Origin: Macrococcoides animalis
Lineage (GTDB): Bacteria > Bacillota > Bacilli > Staphylococcales > Staphylococcaceae
Assembly (NCBI RefSeq): GCF_047425875.1
Contig: NZ_CP179727.1
Coordinates: forward strand, 2,046,001 to 2,110,000
DNA: 64,000 nt
Direction of reading: 5' to 3'
Every line of letters begins with the position of its first letter. The stretch's first letter is position 1. Shown piece by piece: positions 56,075 through 64,000 of the stretch. Under the pieces are notes generated by a model. The model saw nothing but the letters and a program-made list of their open reading frames with translations. It did not search any database and had not been told where the DNA came from. The translations under genes were made by a program, and so were the position numbers.

Positions 56075-56560
56075 ATGCATAATTTAGATACGTACATGAA
56101 AACAAAACATGATTTAGCAAACCAATTACAGTTGTTAGATGCTTATTTCGCATTGGGACAAATTGATAAAGCAGAGCGTTTGGCAAAAAGTACTATTGCA
56201 CAATTTAGGGACGAACAGCAATTATTAAGATTAAATTGTCCAACGTTGATTCAATATTATATTGATACAGTTTTAGAAGAACGTTTGTTTGAATGGTCAT
56301 TCGAAATTGAGCATTTAACCAGTGCAATTGGTAATTATGATAGTGATTTAAAAGCATTTATTGAATCATGTGTACTAGATTATAAAGAACGAGTTGAAAC
56401 AAAATCATTATTAACATTGAGTTTGTTTGACTCTGATAGTGAGATTAAATGTTTAGTTGCATTAACAGGTGAAATAATCGACGCAACAAATCTTTTGTCA
56501 CATTGTAATTATTTAGATGAAGAAATGATTGAATATGAATTAGTCATAAATAAAAAGTAG
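56075..56560 (+). CDS. Spo0B-like histidine phosphotransfer-type protein
   Basis: The 161-residue protein lies between rpmA and obg, the place of spo0B in Bacillus. Its first helix reads K-H-D-L-A-N-Q-L-Q-L-L, with H12, matching the Spo0B pattern H-D-x-x-N-x-L-Q-L whose histidine carries phosphate in the sporulation phosphorelay. A second helix (G-Q-I-D-K-A-E-R-L-A) completes the hairpin of the four-helix bundle. The C-terminal part is weakly similar to a degenerate kinase fold. This organism group does not sporulate, so the partner is unknown. The similarity is by eye. Confidence 0.6.
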   Translation: MHNLDTYMKTKHDLANQLQLLDAYFALGQIDKAERLAKSTIAQFRDEQQLLRLNCPTLIQYYIDTVLEERLFEWSFEIEHLTSAIGNYDSDLKAFIESCVLDYKERVETKSLLTLSLFDSDSEIKCLVALTGEIIDATNLLSHCNYLDEEMIEYELVINKK

Positions 56561-56591
56561 TAGTAGAAACTAGAAAATAAGAGGTGTTTAT

Positions 56592-57881
56592 ATGTTTATA
56601 GATCAGGTTAAGATTAATTTAAAAGCAGGTGACGGGGGTAACGGTATCGTTGCTTTTCGTAGAGAGAAATATGTTCCATTAGGTGGTCCAGGCGGGGGCG
56701 ATGGAGGTAAAGGTGCATCTATCATTTTCCAAGTAGATGAAGGTTTACGTACATTATTAGATTTCCGTTTCCAACGTATGTTCAAAGCTGAAAAGGGTGA
56801 GAATGGCCAAACGAGTAATATGCATGGTCGTGGTGCTAAAGATTTAATTCTTAAAGTTCCGCCAGGCACAATTATTAAAAATGCTGAAACTGGTGAAATT
56901 ATCGCTGATTTAGTGTTACATGAACAAAGTGCTGTTGTGGCTCGTGGTGGTCGAGGTGGTCGTGGTAACTCACGTTTCGCTTCAGCAAGTAACCCTGCAC
57001 CAGATTTTTGTGAGAATGGAGAACCTGGTGAAGAATTAGAGGTCTCATTAGAACTTAAATTATTAGCAGACGTTGGTTTAGTTGGATATCCAAGTGTTGG
57101 TAAATCTACGTTATTATCTATTGTCTCTAAAGCGAAGCCAAAGATTGGAGCTTATCACTTTACGACGATAAAACCTAATTTAGGTGTTGTTCAAACAAAA
57201 GATAACCGTAGTTTCGTCATGGCGGATTTACCAGGTTTAATAGAAGGCGCATCTGAAGGTGTTGGTTTAGGACATCAGTTCTTAAAGCACGTTGAACGTA
57301 CACGCGTTATTATTCATATTATAGATATGGGGCGAACTGACGGTCGAGATCCTTATGAAGATTACGTATTGATTAATAAAGAATTAGAAAATTATAATAA
57401 AAAATTAGCACGTCGTCCACAAATCGTTGTTGCTAACAAAATGGATATGCCAAATGCTGAAGAATACTTAGCAGAATTTAAAAAACAAATTGATGATGAT
57501 ATTGAAATAATCGAATTAAGTGCAGCAACCTATCAAAACATCGATACGTTATTATATCGCGCAGCTGATTTGTTAGATGCTACCAAAGATGTCGATTACG
57601 ATATTGATGAAGAAGATACTGCAGTTCACCGTGTAATGTACAAACATGAAAAATCAGCAGATCATTTTGAAATTACACGTGCAGACGATGGTGCATATGT
57701 GGTAAGTGGTAATTCAATTGAACGTTTATTCAAGATGACAGATTTCACGCGTGATGCGTCAGTTCGTCGTTTTGCACGTCAAATGCGTACAATGGGAATT
57801 GATGATGCATTGCGTGAACGTGGTTGTAAGAATGGCGACATCGTACGAATTATGCGTGGTGAATTTGAATTTGTAGAATAG
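56592..57881 (+). CDS. obg: GTPase Obg/CgtA
   Basis: The 429-residue essential GTPase acts in 50S assembly and the stringent response. The glycine-rich Obg domain (about 1-157, G-D-G-G-N-G and G-G-P-G-G-G-D-G-G) is followed by the G domain (G1 G-Y-P-S-V-G-K-S-T, G3 D-L-P-G-L-I-E-G-A, G4 N-K-M-D) and a C-terminal OCT domain (about 350-429). GAGGTG precedes the ATG. pheB follows. Confidence 0.96.
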   Translation: MFIDQVKINLKAGDGGNGIVAFRREKYVPLGGPGGGDGGKGASIIFQVDEGLRTLLDFRFQRMFKAEKGENGQTSNMHGRGAKDLILKVPPGTIIKNAETGEIIADLVLHEQSAVVARGGRGGRGNSRFASASNPAPDFCENGEPGEELEVSLELKLLADVGLVGYPSVGKSTLLSIVSKAKPKIGAYHFTTIKPNLGVVQTKDNRSFVMADLPGLIEGASEGVGLGHQFLKHVERTRVIIHIIDMGRTDGRDPYEDYVLINKELENYNKKLARRPQIVVANKMDMPNAEEYLAEFKKQIDDDIEIIELSAATYQNIDTLLYRAADLLDATKDVDYDIDEEDTAVHRVMYKHEKSADHFEITRADDGAYVVSGNSIERLFKMTDFTRDASVRRFARQMRTMGIDDALRERGCKNGDIVRIMRGEFEFVE

Positions 57882-57893
57882 CAGGTGAGGGAA

Positions 57894-58343
57894 ATGTCGG
57901 ATCAAAATAAAAAGTTTTATTTAATTCGTGAGGATGTGTTACCTGAATCAGTGAAAAAAACATTATTAATAAAAGATTTACTCGATAAAAATCCAAAGCT
58001 TTCTATTTTTGATGCAGTAAAAACGCACGACTTATCACGTAGTGCGTTCTATAAATATAAAGATACTATCTTTCCAGTTGATGAAAAAACACGTGAACGT
58101 AATATTACAATAATGGTTCAAGTTGATGATACTGTTGGTTTATTAAGTCGCATTTTAGAATTTATTGCAAGTGAAAACGGGTCTGTATTAACCATCCATC
58201 AAACGATTCCAATTAAAGATAAAGCGACTATTACGATTTCGTTAAATGCATCAAATATGGATTTGACAATAAATGAATTACTTGAGAAATTAAAATCACT
58301 TGATCATGTAAATCATGTCCAACTGCTGGGAATGAGTTTATAG
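57894..58343 (+). CDS. pheB: ACT-domain protein (PheB/YqxD-type)
   Basis: The 149-residue protein has an N-terminal helix-turn-helix-like part (S-I-F-D-A-V-K-T-H-D-L-S-R-S-A-F-Y-K-Y) and a C-terminal ACT domain (from about 70, I-T-I-M-V-Q-V-D-D-T-V-G-L-L). The pheB gene follows obg in Bacillus and Staphylococcus. It was once called a chorismate mutase, but it lacks that enzyme's residues. A ligand-binding, possibly regulatory role is likely. I start at ATG 57894 rather than GTG 57885, which lies in the AGGTGAGG site. Confidence 0.85.
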   Translation: MSDQNKKFYLIREDVLPESVKKTLLIKDLLDKNPKLSIFDAVKTHDLSRSAFYKYKDTIFPVDEKTRERNITIMVQVDDTVGLLSRILEFIASENGSVLTIHQTIPIKDKATITISLNASNMDLTINELLEKLKSLDHVNHVQLLGMSL

Positions 58344-58352
58344 GAGGGTACT

Positions 58353-58943
58353 ATGTACGCTTATTTAGAAGGAAATTTAAAAGAAATTTTACCGACACAT
58401 TTAGTTGTTGGTGTGAACGGGATTGGCTATGAATGCCTTGTGCCAAACCCATATCGTTTTCAAAAATATTTAAATAAAGATTTCAAATTATTTACGCAAT
58501 TAATCGTTCGTGAAGATGCTCATACACTCTATGGTTTTGACTCTATTGAAGAAAAGCAATTATTTCTATCTTTAAATAAAGTAACTGGCATAGGGCCAAA
58601 GTCAGCACTTGCAATTCTTGCATCAAGTACGCCTAGAGAAATAAAAAATGCGATTGAAAGTGAAAATGATAGTTTCTTAATAAAGTTTCCTGGAATCGGG
58701 AAAAAAACAGCACGTCAAATGATTCTAGACTTAAAAGGTAAGTTGATTATTACAGATGAAACAGAAGTATTTAAAGAAATTACTGAGCAAAAGACAGAAG
58801 TTATTGAAGAAGCATTACTTGCTTTAGAAGCGCTTGGTTATACAAAACGAGAACTTCAAAAAGTAGAAAAAGTGTTAAAACAAGAACAACTCACAACCGT
58901 TGATGAGAATGTCAAACGTGCCTTTCAAATGCTTGTGTCTTAA
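58353..58943 (+). CDS. ruvA: Holliday junction DNA helicase subunit RuvA
   Basis: The 196-residue protein binds four-way junctions as a tetramer and loads RuvB. An N-terminal OB fold with the acidic pin region is followed by two helix-hairpin-helices (V-T-G-I-G-P-K-S-A and F-P-G-I-G-K-K-T-A). A flexible linker and a C-terminal domain that contacts RuvB complete it. It is followed by ruvB after 14 bases. Confidence 0.95.
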   Translation: MYAYLEGNLKEILPTHLVVGVNGIGYECLVPNPYRFQKYLNKDFKLFTQLIVREDAHTLYGFDSIEEKQLFLSLNKVTGIGPKSALAILASSTPREIKNAIESENDSFLIKFPGIGKKTARQMILDLKGKLIITDETEVFKEITEQKTEVIEEALLALEALGYTKRELQKVEKVLKQEQLTTVDENVKRAFQMLVS

Positions 58944-58957
58944 AGGGGTTGGAATGA

Positions 58958-59971
58958 TTGGATGATAGAATAACGGATGAAACATTGTTAAATATTGACG
59001 AATTTCAAGATGAATTAAGTCTTCGCCCAACGAAACTCACGCAATATATCGGACAAGAAAAAATAAAACATAACTTAGATGTCTTTATTCAAGCAGCGAA
59101 ATTACGTAATGAATCGCTAGATCATGTATTATTATATGGTCCGCCTGGATTAGGGAAAACTACTCTTGCTTCTATAGTAGCTAATGAGCTAGATGTGAAT
59201 ATCCGTACAACTTCGGGTCCTTCAATTGAACGTCCTGGAGATTTAGCAGCAATTCTTTCTAGTTTGAATGCAGGAGATGTACTCTTTATTGATGAAATAC
59301 ATCGCTTAAGTCGAGTTGTTGAAGAAGTGCTATACCCGGCAATGGAAGATTTTATGCTTGATATTGTTGTGGGTAAAGGTGAAGAAGCACGGAGTATACG
59401 TATCGAATTACCACCCTTTACATTAATCGGTGCGACAACGCGCGCAGGCAGTCTTTCAGCACCATTAAGAGATCGTTTTGGTGTACATTTACGACTCGAT
59501 TATTATTCAGTTGATGAGTTGTCGCAAGTAGTAAGTCGTACAGCTGACGTCTTTGAAGTATTGATTGATGCATCTTCAGTAACTGAACTTGCGATGCGTA
59601 GTCGTGGAACGCCACGTATTGCTAATCGTTTATTACGCCGTGTCCGTGACTTTGCCCAAGTGAAGAATGAAGGTAAGATAGATTTTGAAATTACTTCAAA
59701 CGCTTTGAATTTATTACAAGTGGATGCATATGGGTTGGACCATATTGATCACAAAATATTAATGGCTATTATTGAAAGATATAACGGGGGACCAGTTGGA
59801 TTAGATACGATTGCTGTTTCTATAGGTGAGGAACGTATGACGTTAGAGGATGTGTACGAACCCTATTTAATTCAAAAAGGATTCTTGGAACGTACACAAC
59901 GCGGTCGTGTAGCAACACCATTTGCCTATGAGCACTTTAATATACCGTTTGATAATGAAAAGAGGAAATAA
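58958..59971 (+). CDS. ruvB: Holliday junction branch migration ATPase RuvB
   Basis: The 337-residue AAA+ motor drives branch migration. Walker A is G-P-P-G-L-G-K-T-T and Walker B is L-F-I-D-E-I-H-R-L. The arginine finger is in R-D-R-F-G and a winged helix ends the protein. Translation starts with TTG at 58958, about nine bases after AAAGGGG; the first in-frame ATG lies too far in. queA follows two bases after the stop codon. Confidence 0.95.
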   Translation: MDDRITDETLLNIDEFQDELSLRPTKLTQYIGQEKIKHNLDVFIQAAKLRNESLDHVLLYGPPGLGKTTLASIVANELDVNIRTTSGPSIERPGDLAAILSSLNAGDVLFIDEIHRLSRVVEEVLYPAMEDFMLDIVVGKGEEARSIRIELPPFTLIGATTRAGSLSAPLRDRFGVHLRLDYYSVDELSQVVSRTADVFEVLIDASSVTELAMRSRGTPRIANRLLRRVRDFAQVKNEGKIDFEITSNALNLLQVDAYGLDHIDHKILMAIIERYNGGPVGLDTIAVSIGEERMTLEDVYEPYLIQKGFLERTQRGRVATPFAYEHFNIPFDNEKRK

Positions 59972-59973
59972 AG

Positions 59974-60996
59974 TTGGATGTAAATGAATTTGATTTCGAA
60001 TTACCAGAAAATTTAATTGCACAAACACCATTGTTAGATCGTACTGCGAGTCGTTTACTTGCTTTAAATAAATTAACGGGTAAAATGACGCATACACATT
60101 TTAAATCAATTATAGATTATTTAAACCCTGGAGACACGCTTGTATTAAATGATACCAAAGTAATGCCAGCACGCCTTTTCGGTGTTAAAAGTGATACCGG
60201 TGCTAAAATTGAAATGTTAATGCTAACGGAACATGATAATGGATGGGAAGTACTGATAAAACCTGCAAAACGTGTTCAAATTGGTACAGAGGTATCATTT
60301 GGAAATGGTAAGATTATAGCAACGTGTGTTGATACACTTGAACAAGGTGGTCGTATCATGAAACTGCAATACGATGGTATTTTACAAGAACGTTTAGATG
60401 AACTTGGTCTAATGCCATTACCACCATACATCAAAGAAACACTTGAAGATCAAGATCGCTATCAAACGGTATATGCAAAAGCATTAGGTTCGGCAGCGGC
60501 TCCAACGGCTGGTCTTCACTTTACTAAAGAATTATTAGCTGAGATTCGTAAAAAAGGTGTTAATGTAACTTATATTACGTTACATGTAGGGCTTGGCACA
60601 TTTAGGCCTGTGAGTGTTGATTCCATTGAGGATCATGATATGCACAGTGAATATTATGAGATGACAGCAGAAACGGCACGACTGTTAAATGAAACAAAGG
60701 AAAGTAATCATCGTATTATTTCAGTAGGAACAACCTCTACCCGTACGCTTGAAACGATAGCAGATGAAAATGGTCTTTTCGTAGCACAGAGCGGTTGGAC
60801 AGATATCTTTATTTACCCGGGTTATACTTTTAAAGCAATTGATGCTATGATAACAAACTTTCATTTACCAAAATCAACATTAGTTATGCTCGTTTCGAGT
60901 TTAGCTACAAAAGAAATTATTCTTAACGCATACAATGAAGCTGTAAAAGAAGAATATCGCTTTTTTAGTTTCGGTGATGCAATGTTTATTTATTAA
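59974..60996 (+). CDS. queA: S-adenosylmethionine:tRNA ribosyltransferase-isomerase
   Basis: The 340-residue enzyme moves the ribosyl group of S-adenosylmethionine onto preQ1 in tRNA to form epoxyqueuosine. Conserved family segments include L-P-E-N-L-I-A-Q near the start, N-D-T-K-V-M-P-A-R, A-A-P-T-A-G-L-H-F-T and N-F-H-L-P-K-S-T. TTG 59974 is the likely start, after AGAGGA. It acts directly after Tgt, whose gene is next. Confidence 0.95.
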   Translation: MDVNEFDFELPENLIAQTPLLDRTASRLLALNKLTGKMTHTHFKSIIDYLNPGDTLVLNDTKVMPARLFGVKSDTGAKIEMLMLTEHDNGWEVLIKPAKRVQIGTEVSFGNGKIIATCVDTLEQGGRIMKLQYDGILQERLDELGLMPLPPYIKETLEDQDRYQTVYAKALGSAAAPTAGLHFTKELLAEIRKKGVNVTYITLHVGLGTFRPVSVDSIEDHDMHSEYYEMTAETARLLNETKESNHRIISVGTTSTRTLETIADENGLFVAQSGWTDIFIYPGYTFKAIDAMITNFHLPKSTLVMLVSSLATKEIILNAYNEAVKEEYRFFSFGDAMFIY

Positions 60997-61008
60997 AGGA
61001 GATTTTAA

Positions 61009-62148
61009 ATGCGAGCAGTAACTTATGAACATATAAAAACATGTAAACAATCAGGTGCACGTCTTGGAATAGTACATACACCCCACGGTTCTTTTGAGAC
61101 ACCAATGTTTATGCCTGTAGGAACACAAGCAACTGTTAAGACAATGAGTCCAGAAGAATTGAAAACAATGAACGCTAAAATTATCTTGAGTAATACGTAT
61201 CACTTATGGTTAAGACCAGGAAGTGACATTATTCGTGAAGCAGGTGGTTTGCATAAATTTATGAACTGGGATCGTCCAATCTTAACTGATAGTGGTGGCT
61301 TTCAAGTCTTTAGTTTAAGTGATATGCGAAAAATAGAAGAAGAAGGTGTACATTTTAGACATCATTTAAATGGTTCAAAACTTTTCTTAAGTCCTGAAAA
61401 AGCGATGCACATTCAAAATGATTTAGGTTCTGATATAATGATGGCTTTTGATGAATGTCCTCCGATGCCTGCTACATATGAGTATGTAAAAGCAAGTATA
61501 GAGCGTACTTCAAGATGGGCAGAGCGTTGTTTAAAGGCACATCAAAGACCACAAGATCAAGCATTATTTGGCATTATTCAAGGTGGGGAATATGAAGAAT
61601 TAAGAACACAATCAGCGAAAGATTTAGTTTCATTAGATTTTCCTGGATACGCAATTGGGGGATTATCTGTCGGTGAACCCAAACCAGTCATGTATAGAAT
61701 GTTAGAACACACCACACCATTAATGCCGTCTGATAAACCACGCTATTTAATGGGCGTTGGATCACCTGATGCTTTAATTGAAGGTTCGATTCGTGGTATC
61801 GATATGTTTGACTGTGTATTACCGACTCGTATTGCGCGTAATGGAACTTGTATGACAAGCAAAGGTCGTGTCGTTGTAAAGAACGCAAAGTATGAGCGTG
61901 ACTTCACACCGCTTGATGAGAATTGTAATTGCTACACTTGTAAAAATTATACTAAAGCTTATATTCGACACCTAATAAAAGCAGATGAAACATTTGGTAT
62001 TAGATTAACAACAATTCATAATTTACATTTTTTATTGAACATGATGGAACAGGTTAGAGAAGCAATTCGTAATGATCGTTTACTTGATTTCAAAGAAGAA
62101 TTCTTTGAAGCTTATGGTTTAAATGTAGAAAATCCAAAAAACTTTTAG
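61009..62148 (+). CDS. tgt: queuine/preQ1 tRNA-guanine transglycosylase
   Basis: The 379-residue enzyme swaps guanine 34 for preQ1 in tRNAs with GUN anticodons. The catalytic aspartates are in D-S-G-G-F-Q-V-F and F-D-C-V-L-P-T-R. Zinc is bound by C-N-C-Y-T-C ... H near the C-terminus. AAAGGAG precedes the ATG. The queA-tgt-yajC-secDF order is widespread in bacteria. Confidence 0.96.
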   Translation: MRAVTYEHIKTCKQSGARLGIVHTPHGSFETPMFMPVGTQATVKTMSPEELKTMNAKIILSNTYHLWLRPGSDIIREAGGLHKFMNWDRPILTDSGGFQVFSLSDMRKIEEEGVHFRHHLNGSKLFLSPEKAMHIQNDLGSDIMMAFDECPPMPATYEYVKASIERTSRWAERCLKAHQRPQDQALFGIIQGGEYEELRTQSAKDLVSLDFPGYAIGGLSVGEPKPVMYRMLEHTTPLMPSDKPRYLMGVGSPDALIEGSIRGIDMFDCVLPTRIARNGTCMTSKGRVVVKNAKYERDFTPLDENCNCYTCKNYTKAYIRHLIKADETFGIRLTTIHNLHFLLNMMEQVREAIRNDRLLDFKEEFFEAYGLNVENPKNF

Positions 62149-62157
62149 GAGGCAATT

Positions 62158-62433
62158 ATGACACCAGAAATGCAAGCAATTATCATGCAAATTTTACCTT
62201 TAGTTGTTTTATTATTTGTGGCATATTTTTTAATGATTCGTCCACAACAAAAACGCACGAAAGCACAGCAAGAATTATTACGTAATTTAAAAAGAGGCGA
62301 TAAAGTTTCAACAATTGGTGGCTTGCAAGGCACAGTAAAGTCAGTAGAACCAAACTTTGTAACTATCATTGTAAATAATAAAGGTACTGAAATGACTTTC
62401 GACAAACAGGCCATTAAGAAAGCAGAAAAATAA
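62158..62433 (+). CDS. yajC: preprotein translocase subunit YajC
   Basis: The 91-residue protein has one N-terminal membrane helix (I-L-P-L-V-V-L-L-F-V-A-Y-F-L). The conserved R-P-Q-Q-K-R and L-K-R-G-D-K-V-S-T-I-G-G-L segments follow, in a cytoplasmic domain. It associates with SecDF and SecYEG. AGGAGG-like sequence lies before the ATG. Confidence 0.93.
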   Translation: MTPEMQAIIMQILPLVVLLFVAYFLMIRPQQKRTKAQQELLRNLKRGDKVSTIGGLQGTVKSVEPNFVTIIVNNKGTEMTFDKQAIKKAEK

Positions 62434-62574
62434 TAAAATCAATTTAAATGCCGCATTCAAAGTATATATATTTTTACAAAGCTTTAATGTCAACAAAAGT
62501 TTCTTTTGTGGTATGATATTGGTATTTATTAAGTATCATATTTGAGGTTAAAATTTGAGTTTCGAGGTGGAAGT

Positions 62575-64000
62575 GTGAAAAAACGCAGTAGATTAATAGC
62601 TTTATTGCTATTAACGATTCTATTATTTAGTTCGATGGGTTTGACTGCTAAAGGAATCATGGAGAAAGTCAACCTAGGTTTAGACTTACAAGGCGGATTT
62701 GAAGTTCTTTATAAAGTAGATAAATTGGATAAAGGTGACAAAATTGATAGTGAAGTTGTCAAAGCGACGAGTAAGACACTAGAATCTCGTGTAAACGTAT
62801 TAGGGGTATCAGAACCTAAAATTCAAATCGAGAATAAAGATAGAATACGTGTTCAACTTGCAGGTGTAAAAAACCAAAATGAAGCACGAGAAATTCTTTC
62901 AACAAGTGCAAACCTTACGATTCGCGATGCTAACGATAAATTATTACTATCTGGTAAAGATTTAGTGCAAGGTGGAGCAAAACAAGCATTTGATCAAAAC
63001 TCAAATGCTCCAGTAGTAACATTAAAATTAAAATCAGCTAAAAAGTTTGGTGAAGTCACAAAAAAAATCGCTAAACAAAATCCTAACATCATGGTTATTT
63101 GGATGGACTTTGAAGAAGGGAAAGATAGTTACAAAAAAGAAGTAAAAAAAGAAGAAGCAGGGAAAGAACCTAAATACGTAAGTGCCGCAGGAGTATCTCA
63201 AGAAATTAATTCTCAAAATGTTGAAATTTCAGGTGGATTCCAAGGTGAAAAAGGATTAATTCGTGCGAAACAAATTGCTGATTTATTGAATTCAGGTGCA
63301 TTACCGGTTAAATTAACTGAAGTTTATTCTACCTCTGTTGGTGCACAATTCGGTCAAGATGCGCTAAAAGATACAGTATTTGCATCAGCTATTGGAATTG
63401 GTTTAATTTTCTTATTCATGGTTTTCTATTATCGATTACCAGGTATAATAGCAGTAATTTCATTATCTGCTTATATTTGGTTAACGATGATTGCATTTAA
63501 TACAATTCATGGGGTATTAACATTGCCTGGTATCGCAGCATTAGTGTTAGGTGTTGGTATGGCAGTAGATGCGAATATTATCATGTATGAACGTATTAAA
63601 GATGAGTTAAAAATTGGTAGAAGCATTAAACAAGCCTTTCAAAAGGGTACCCAGTCATCATTTTTAACGATTTTGGATGCGCAATTAACGACAGTACTTG
63701 CAGCCTTGGTATTATTCTTCTTAGGTCAAAGTAGTGTTAAAGGATTTGCGACAATGTTATTAATAGGTATATTAATGATATTTATTACACAAGTATTTTT
63801 CTCAAGATTCTTGTTAAGTTTAGCAGTTAAATCTGGGTTCTTTGATAAGAAGTTCAGCTTCTTTGGAGTAAACACAAAAACACGTCATAACATCTCAGAA
63901 GGCATAGACGTTCATGATTTAAAAACACGTTGGGACAAAATCAATTTTGTAAAATTAGCTAGACCTTTACTAGGAGCTTCACTCGCATCAATTATCATTG
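62575..64000 (+). CDS. secDF: protein translocase subunit SecDF (3' truncated by window)
   Basis: The gene starts with GTG at 62575 after GAGGTGGAAGT and runs beyond the right edge; 475 residues are visible. This RND-type motor uses the proton gradient to pull exported proteins across the membrane. After a first helix come the D1 motif N-L-G-L-D-L-Q-G-G, the large periplasmic-type domain with I-S-G-G-F, then helices 2-6 with D4-type G-V-G-M-A-V-D-A-N-I and E-R-I-K-D-E-L. The sequence continues past the last SecD helix into a linker and a further hydrophobic stretch, which supports the fused SecD-SecF form usual in Bacillus and Staphylococcus. Confidence 0.95.
   Translation, partial: MKKRSRLIALLLLTILLFSSMGLTAKGIMEKVNLGLDLQGGFEVLYKVDKLDKGDKIDSEVVKATSKTLESRVNVLGVSEPKIQIENKDRIRVQLAGVKNQNEAREILSTSANLTIRDANDKLLLSGKDLVQGGAKQAFDQNSNAPVVTLKLKSAKKFGEVTKKIAKQNPNIMVIWMDFEEGKDSYKKEVKKEEAGKEPKYVSAAGVSQEINSQNVEISGGFQGEKGLIRAKQIADLLNSGALPVKLTEVYSTSVGAQFGQDALKDTVFASAIGIGLIFLFMVFYYRLPGIIAVISLSAYIWLTMIAFNTIHGVLTLPGIAALVLGVGMAVDANIIMYERIKDELKIGRSIKQAFQKGTQSSFLTILDAQLTTVLAALVLFFLGQSSVKGFATMLLIGILMIFITQVFFSRFLLSLAVKSGFFDKKFSFFGVNTKTRHNISEGIDVHDLKTRWDKINFVKLARPLLGASLASIII

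Noticed and set aside
63034..63216. Phe-rich minus-strand frame inside secDF
   Set aside because: It is complementary to a lysine/glutamate-rich segment of SecD, and poly-F results from AAA/GAA codons read in reverse.

Overview
The window is a dense, AT-rich stretch of low-GC Gram-positive (Firmicutes) chromosome, and almost every gene has a close counterpart in the family Staphylococcaceae. The gene order (pheST / rnhC / zapA-cvpA-polX-mutS2 / trxA / uvrC / sdhCAB / murI-rdgB; tig / clpX / engB / hemAXCDBL / valS-folC / comC-radC / mreCD / rplU-prp-rpmA / spo0B-like-obg-pheB / ruvAB-queA-tgt-yajC-secDF) is that of Staphylococcus and its sisters. The N-terminally extended L27 next to its processing protease Prp fits this. 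Several accessory genes and joins differ from S. aureus as I remember it, so a relative such as Macrococcus/Macrococcoides or Mammaliicoccus is my best guess. I cannot name the species from sequence alone.

Layout. 0-3.2 kb is accessory: a truncated gene, a histidine phosphatase, and a thiamine-diphosphate 2-oxo acid decarboxylase divergent from a MarR regulator, with a palindrome over the shared promoter. 3.2-9.4 kb holds a SpoU-type RNA methyltransferase, three small membrane-protein genes and T-box-controlled pheST. 9.5-10.9 kb is an inserted block: a NERD-domain gene, a 61-bp tandem repeat array and a 31-residue membrane peptide. 10.9-17.4 kb carries genome-maintenance genes and thioredoxin. 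17.5-22.7 kb carries uvrC and sdhCAB, with a Fur-box-like site inside a long hairpin and a cre-like site over the sdh promoter. 23-25.3 kb is MarR-murI-rdgB-phosphodiesterase. A tRNA-Arg and a sirtuin gene separate this from 26.5-31.7 kb (NUDIX, TPR, tig, clpX, engB). 31.7-37.9 kb is the early heme operon. 38-39.8 kb is accessory (a Thr/Glu-rich anchored protein and an AbrB-type permease). 39.8-47.5 kb has T-box valS-folC, a YfcC-type permease and comC-radC. 47.5-52.2 kb is a heterodimeric ABC exporter operon with a leader peptide. 52.3-64 kb is nagZ, mreCD, L21/Prp/L27, a Spo0B-like gene, obg, pheB, ruvAB, queA-tgt and the Sec accessory genes; secDF runs off the end.

How the parts work together. 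Most transcription is left to right in short operons that end at clear Rho-independent hairpins. Aminoacylation genes respond to uncharged tRNA through T-boxes, L21 has its own leader RNA, and sdhCAB carries carbon- and iron-type signals upstream.

The most interesting locus is at 47.5-49.5 kb. A dedicated promoter makes an mRNA whose first cistron is a 21-codon peptide. Its ribosome binding site is perfectly complementary, over 12 bp, to the part of the peptide gene that encodes Pro-Pro. An intrinsic terminator then follows, just before two ABC half-transporters that form one canonical and one degenerate ATP site. This is the architecture of a ribosome-monitored attenuator for a drug exporter, comparable to bmrB-bmrCD of Bacillus, but the peptide looks unlike BmrB.
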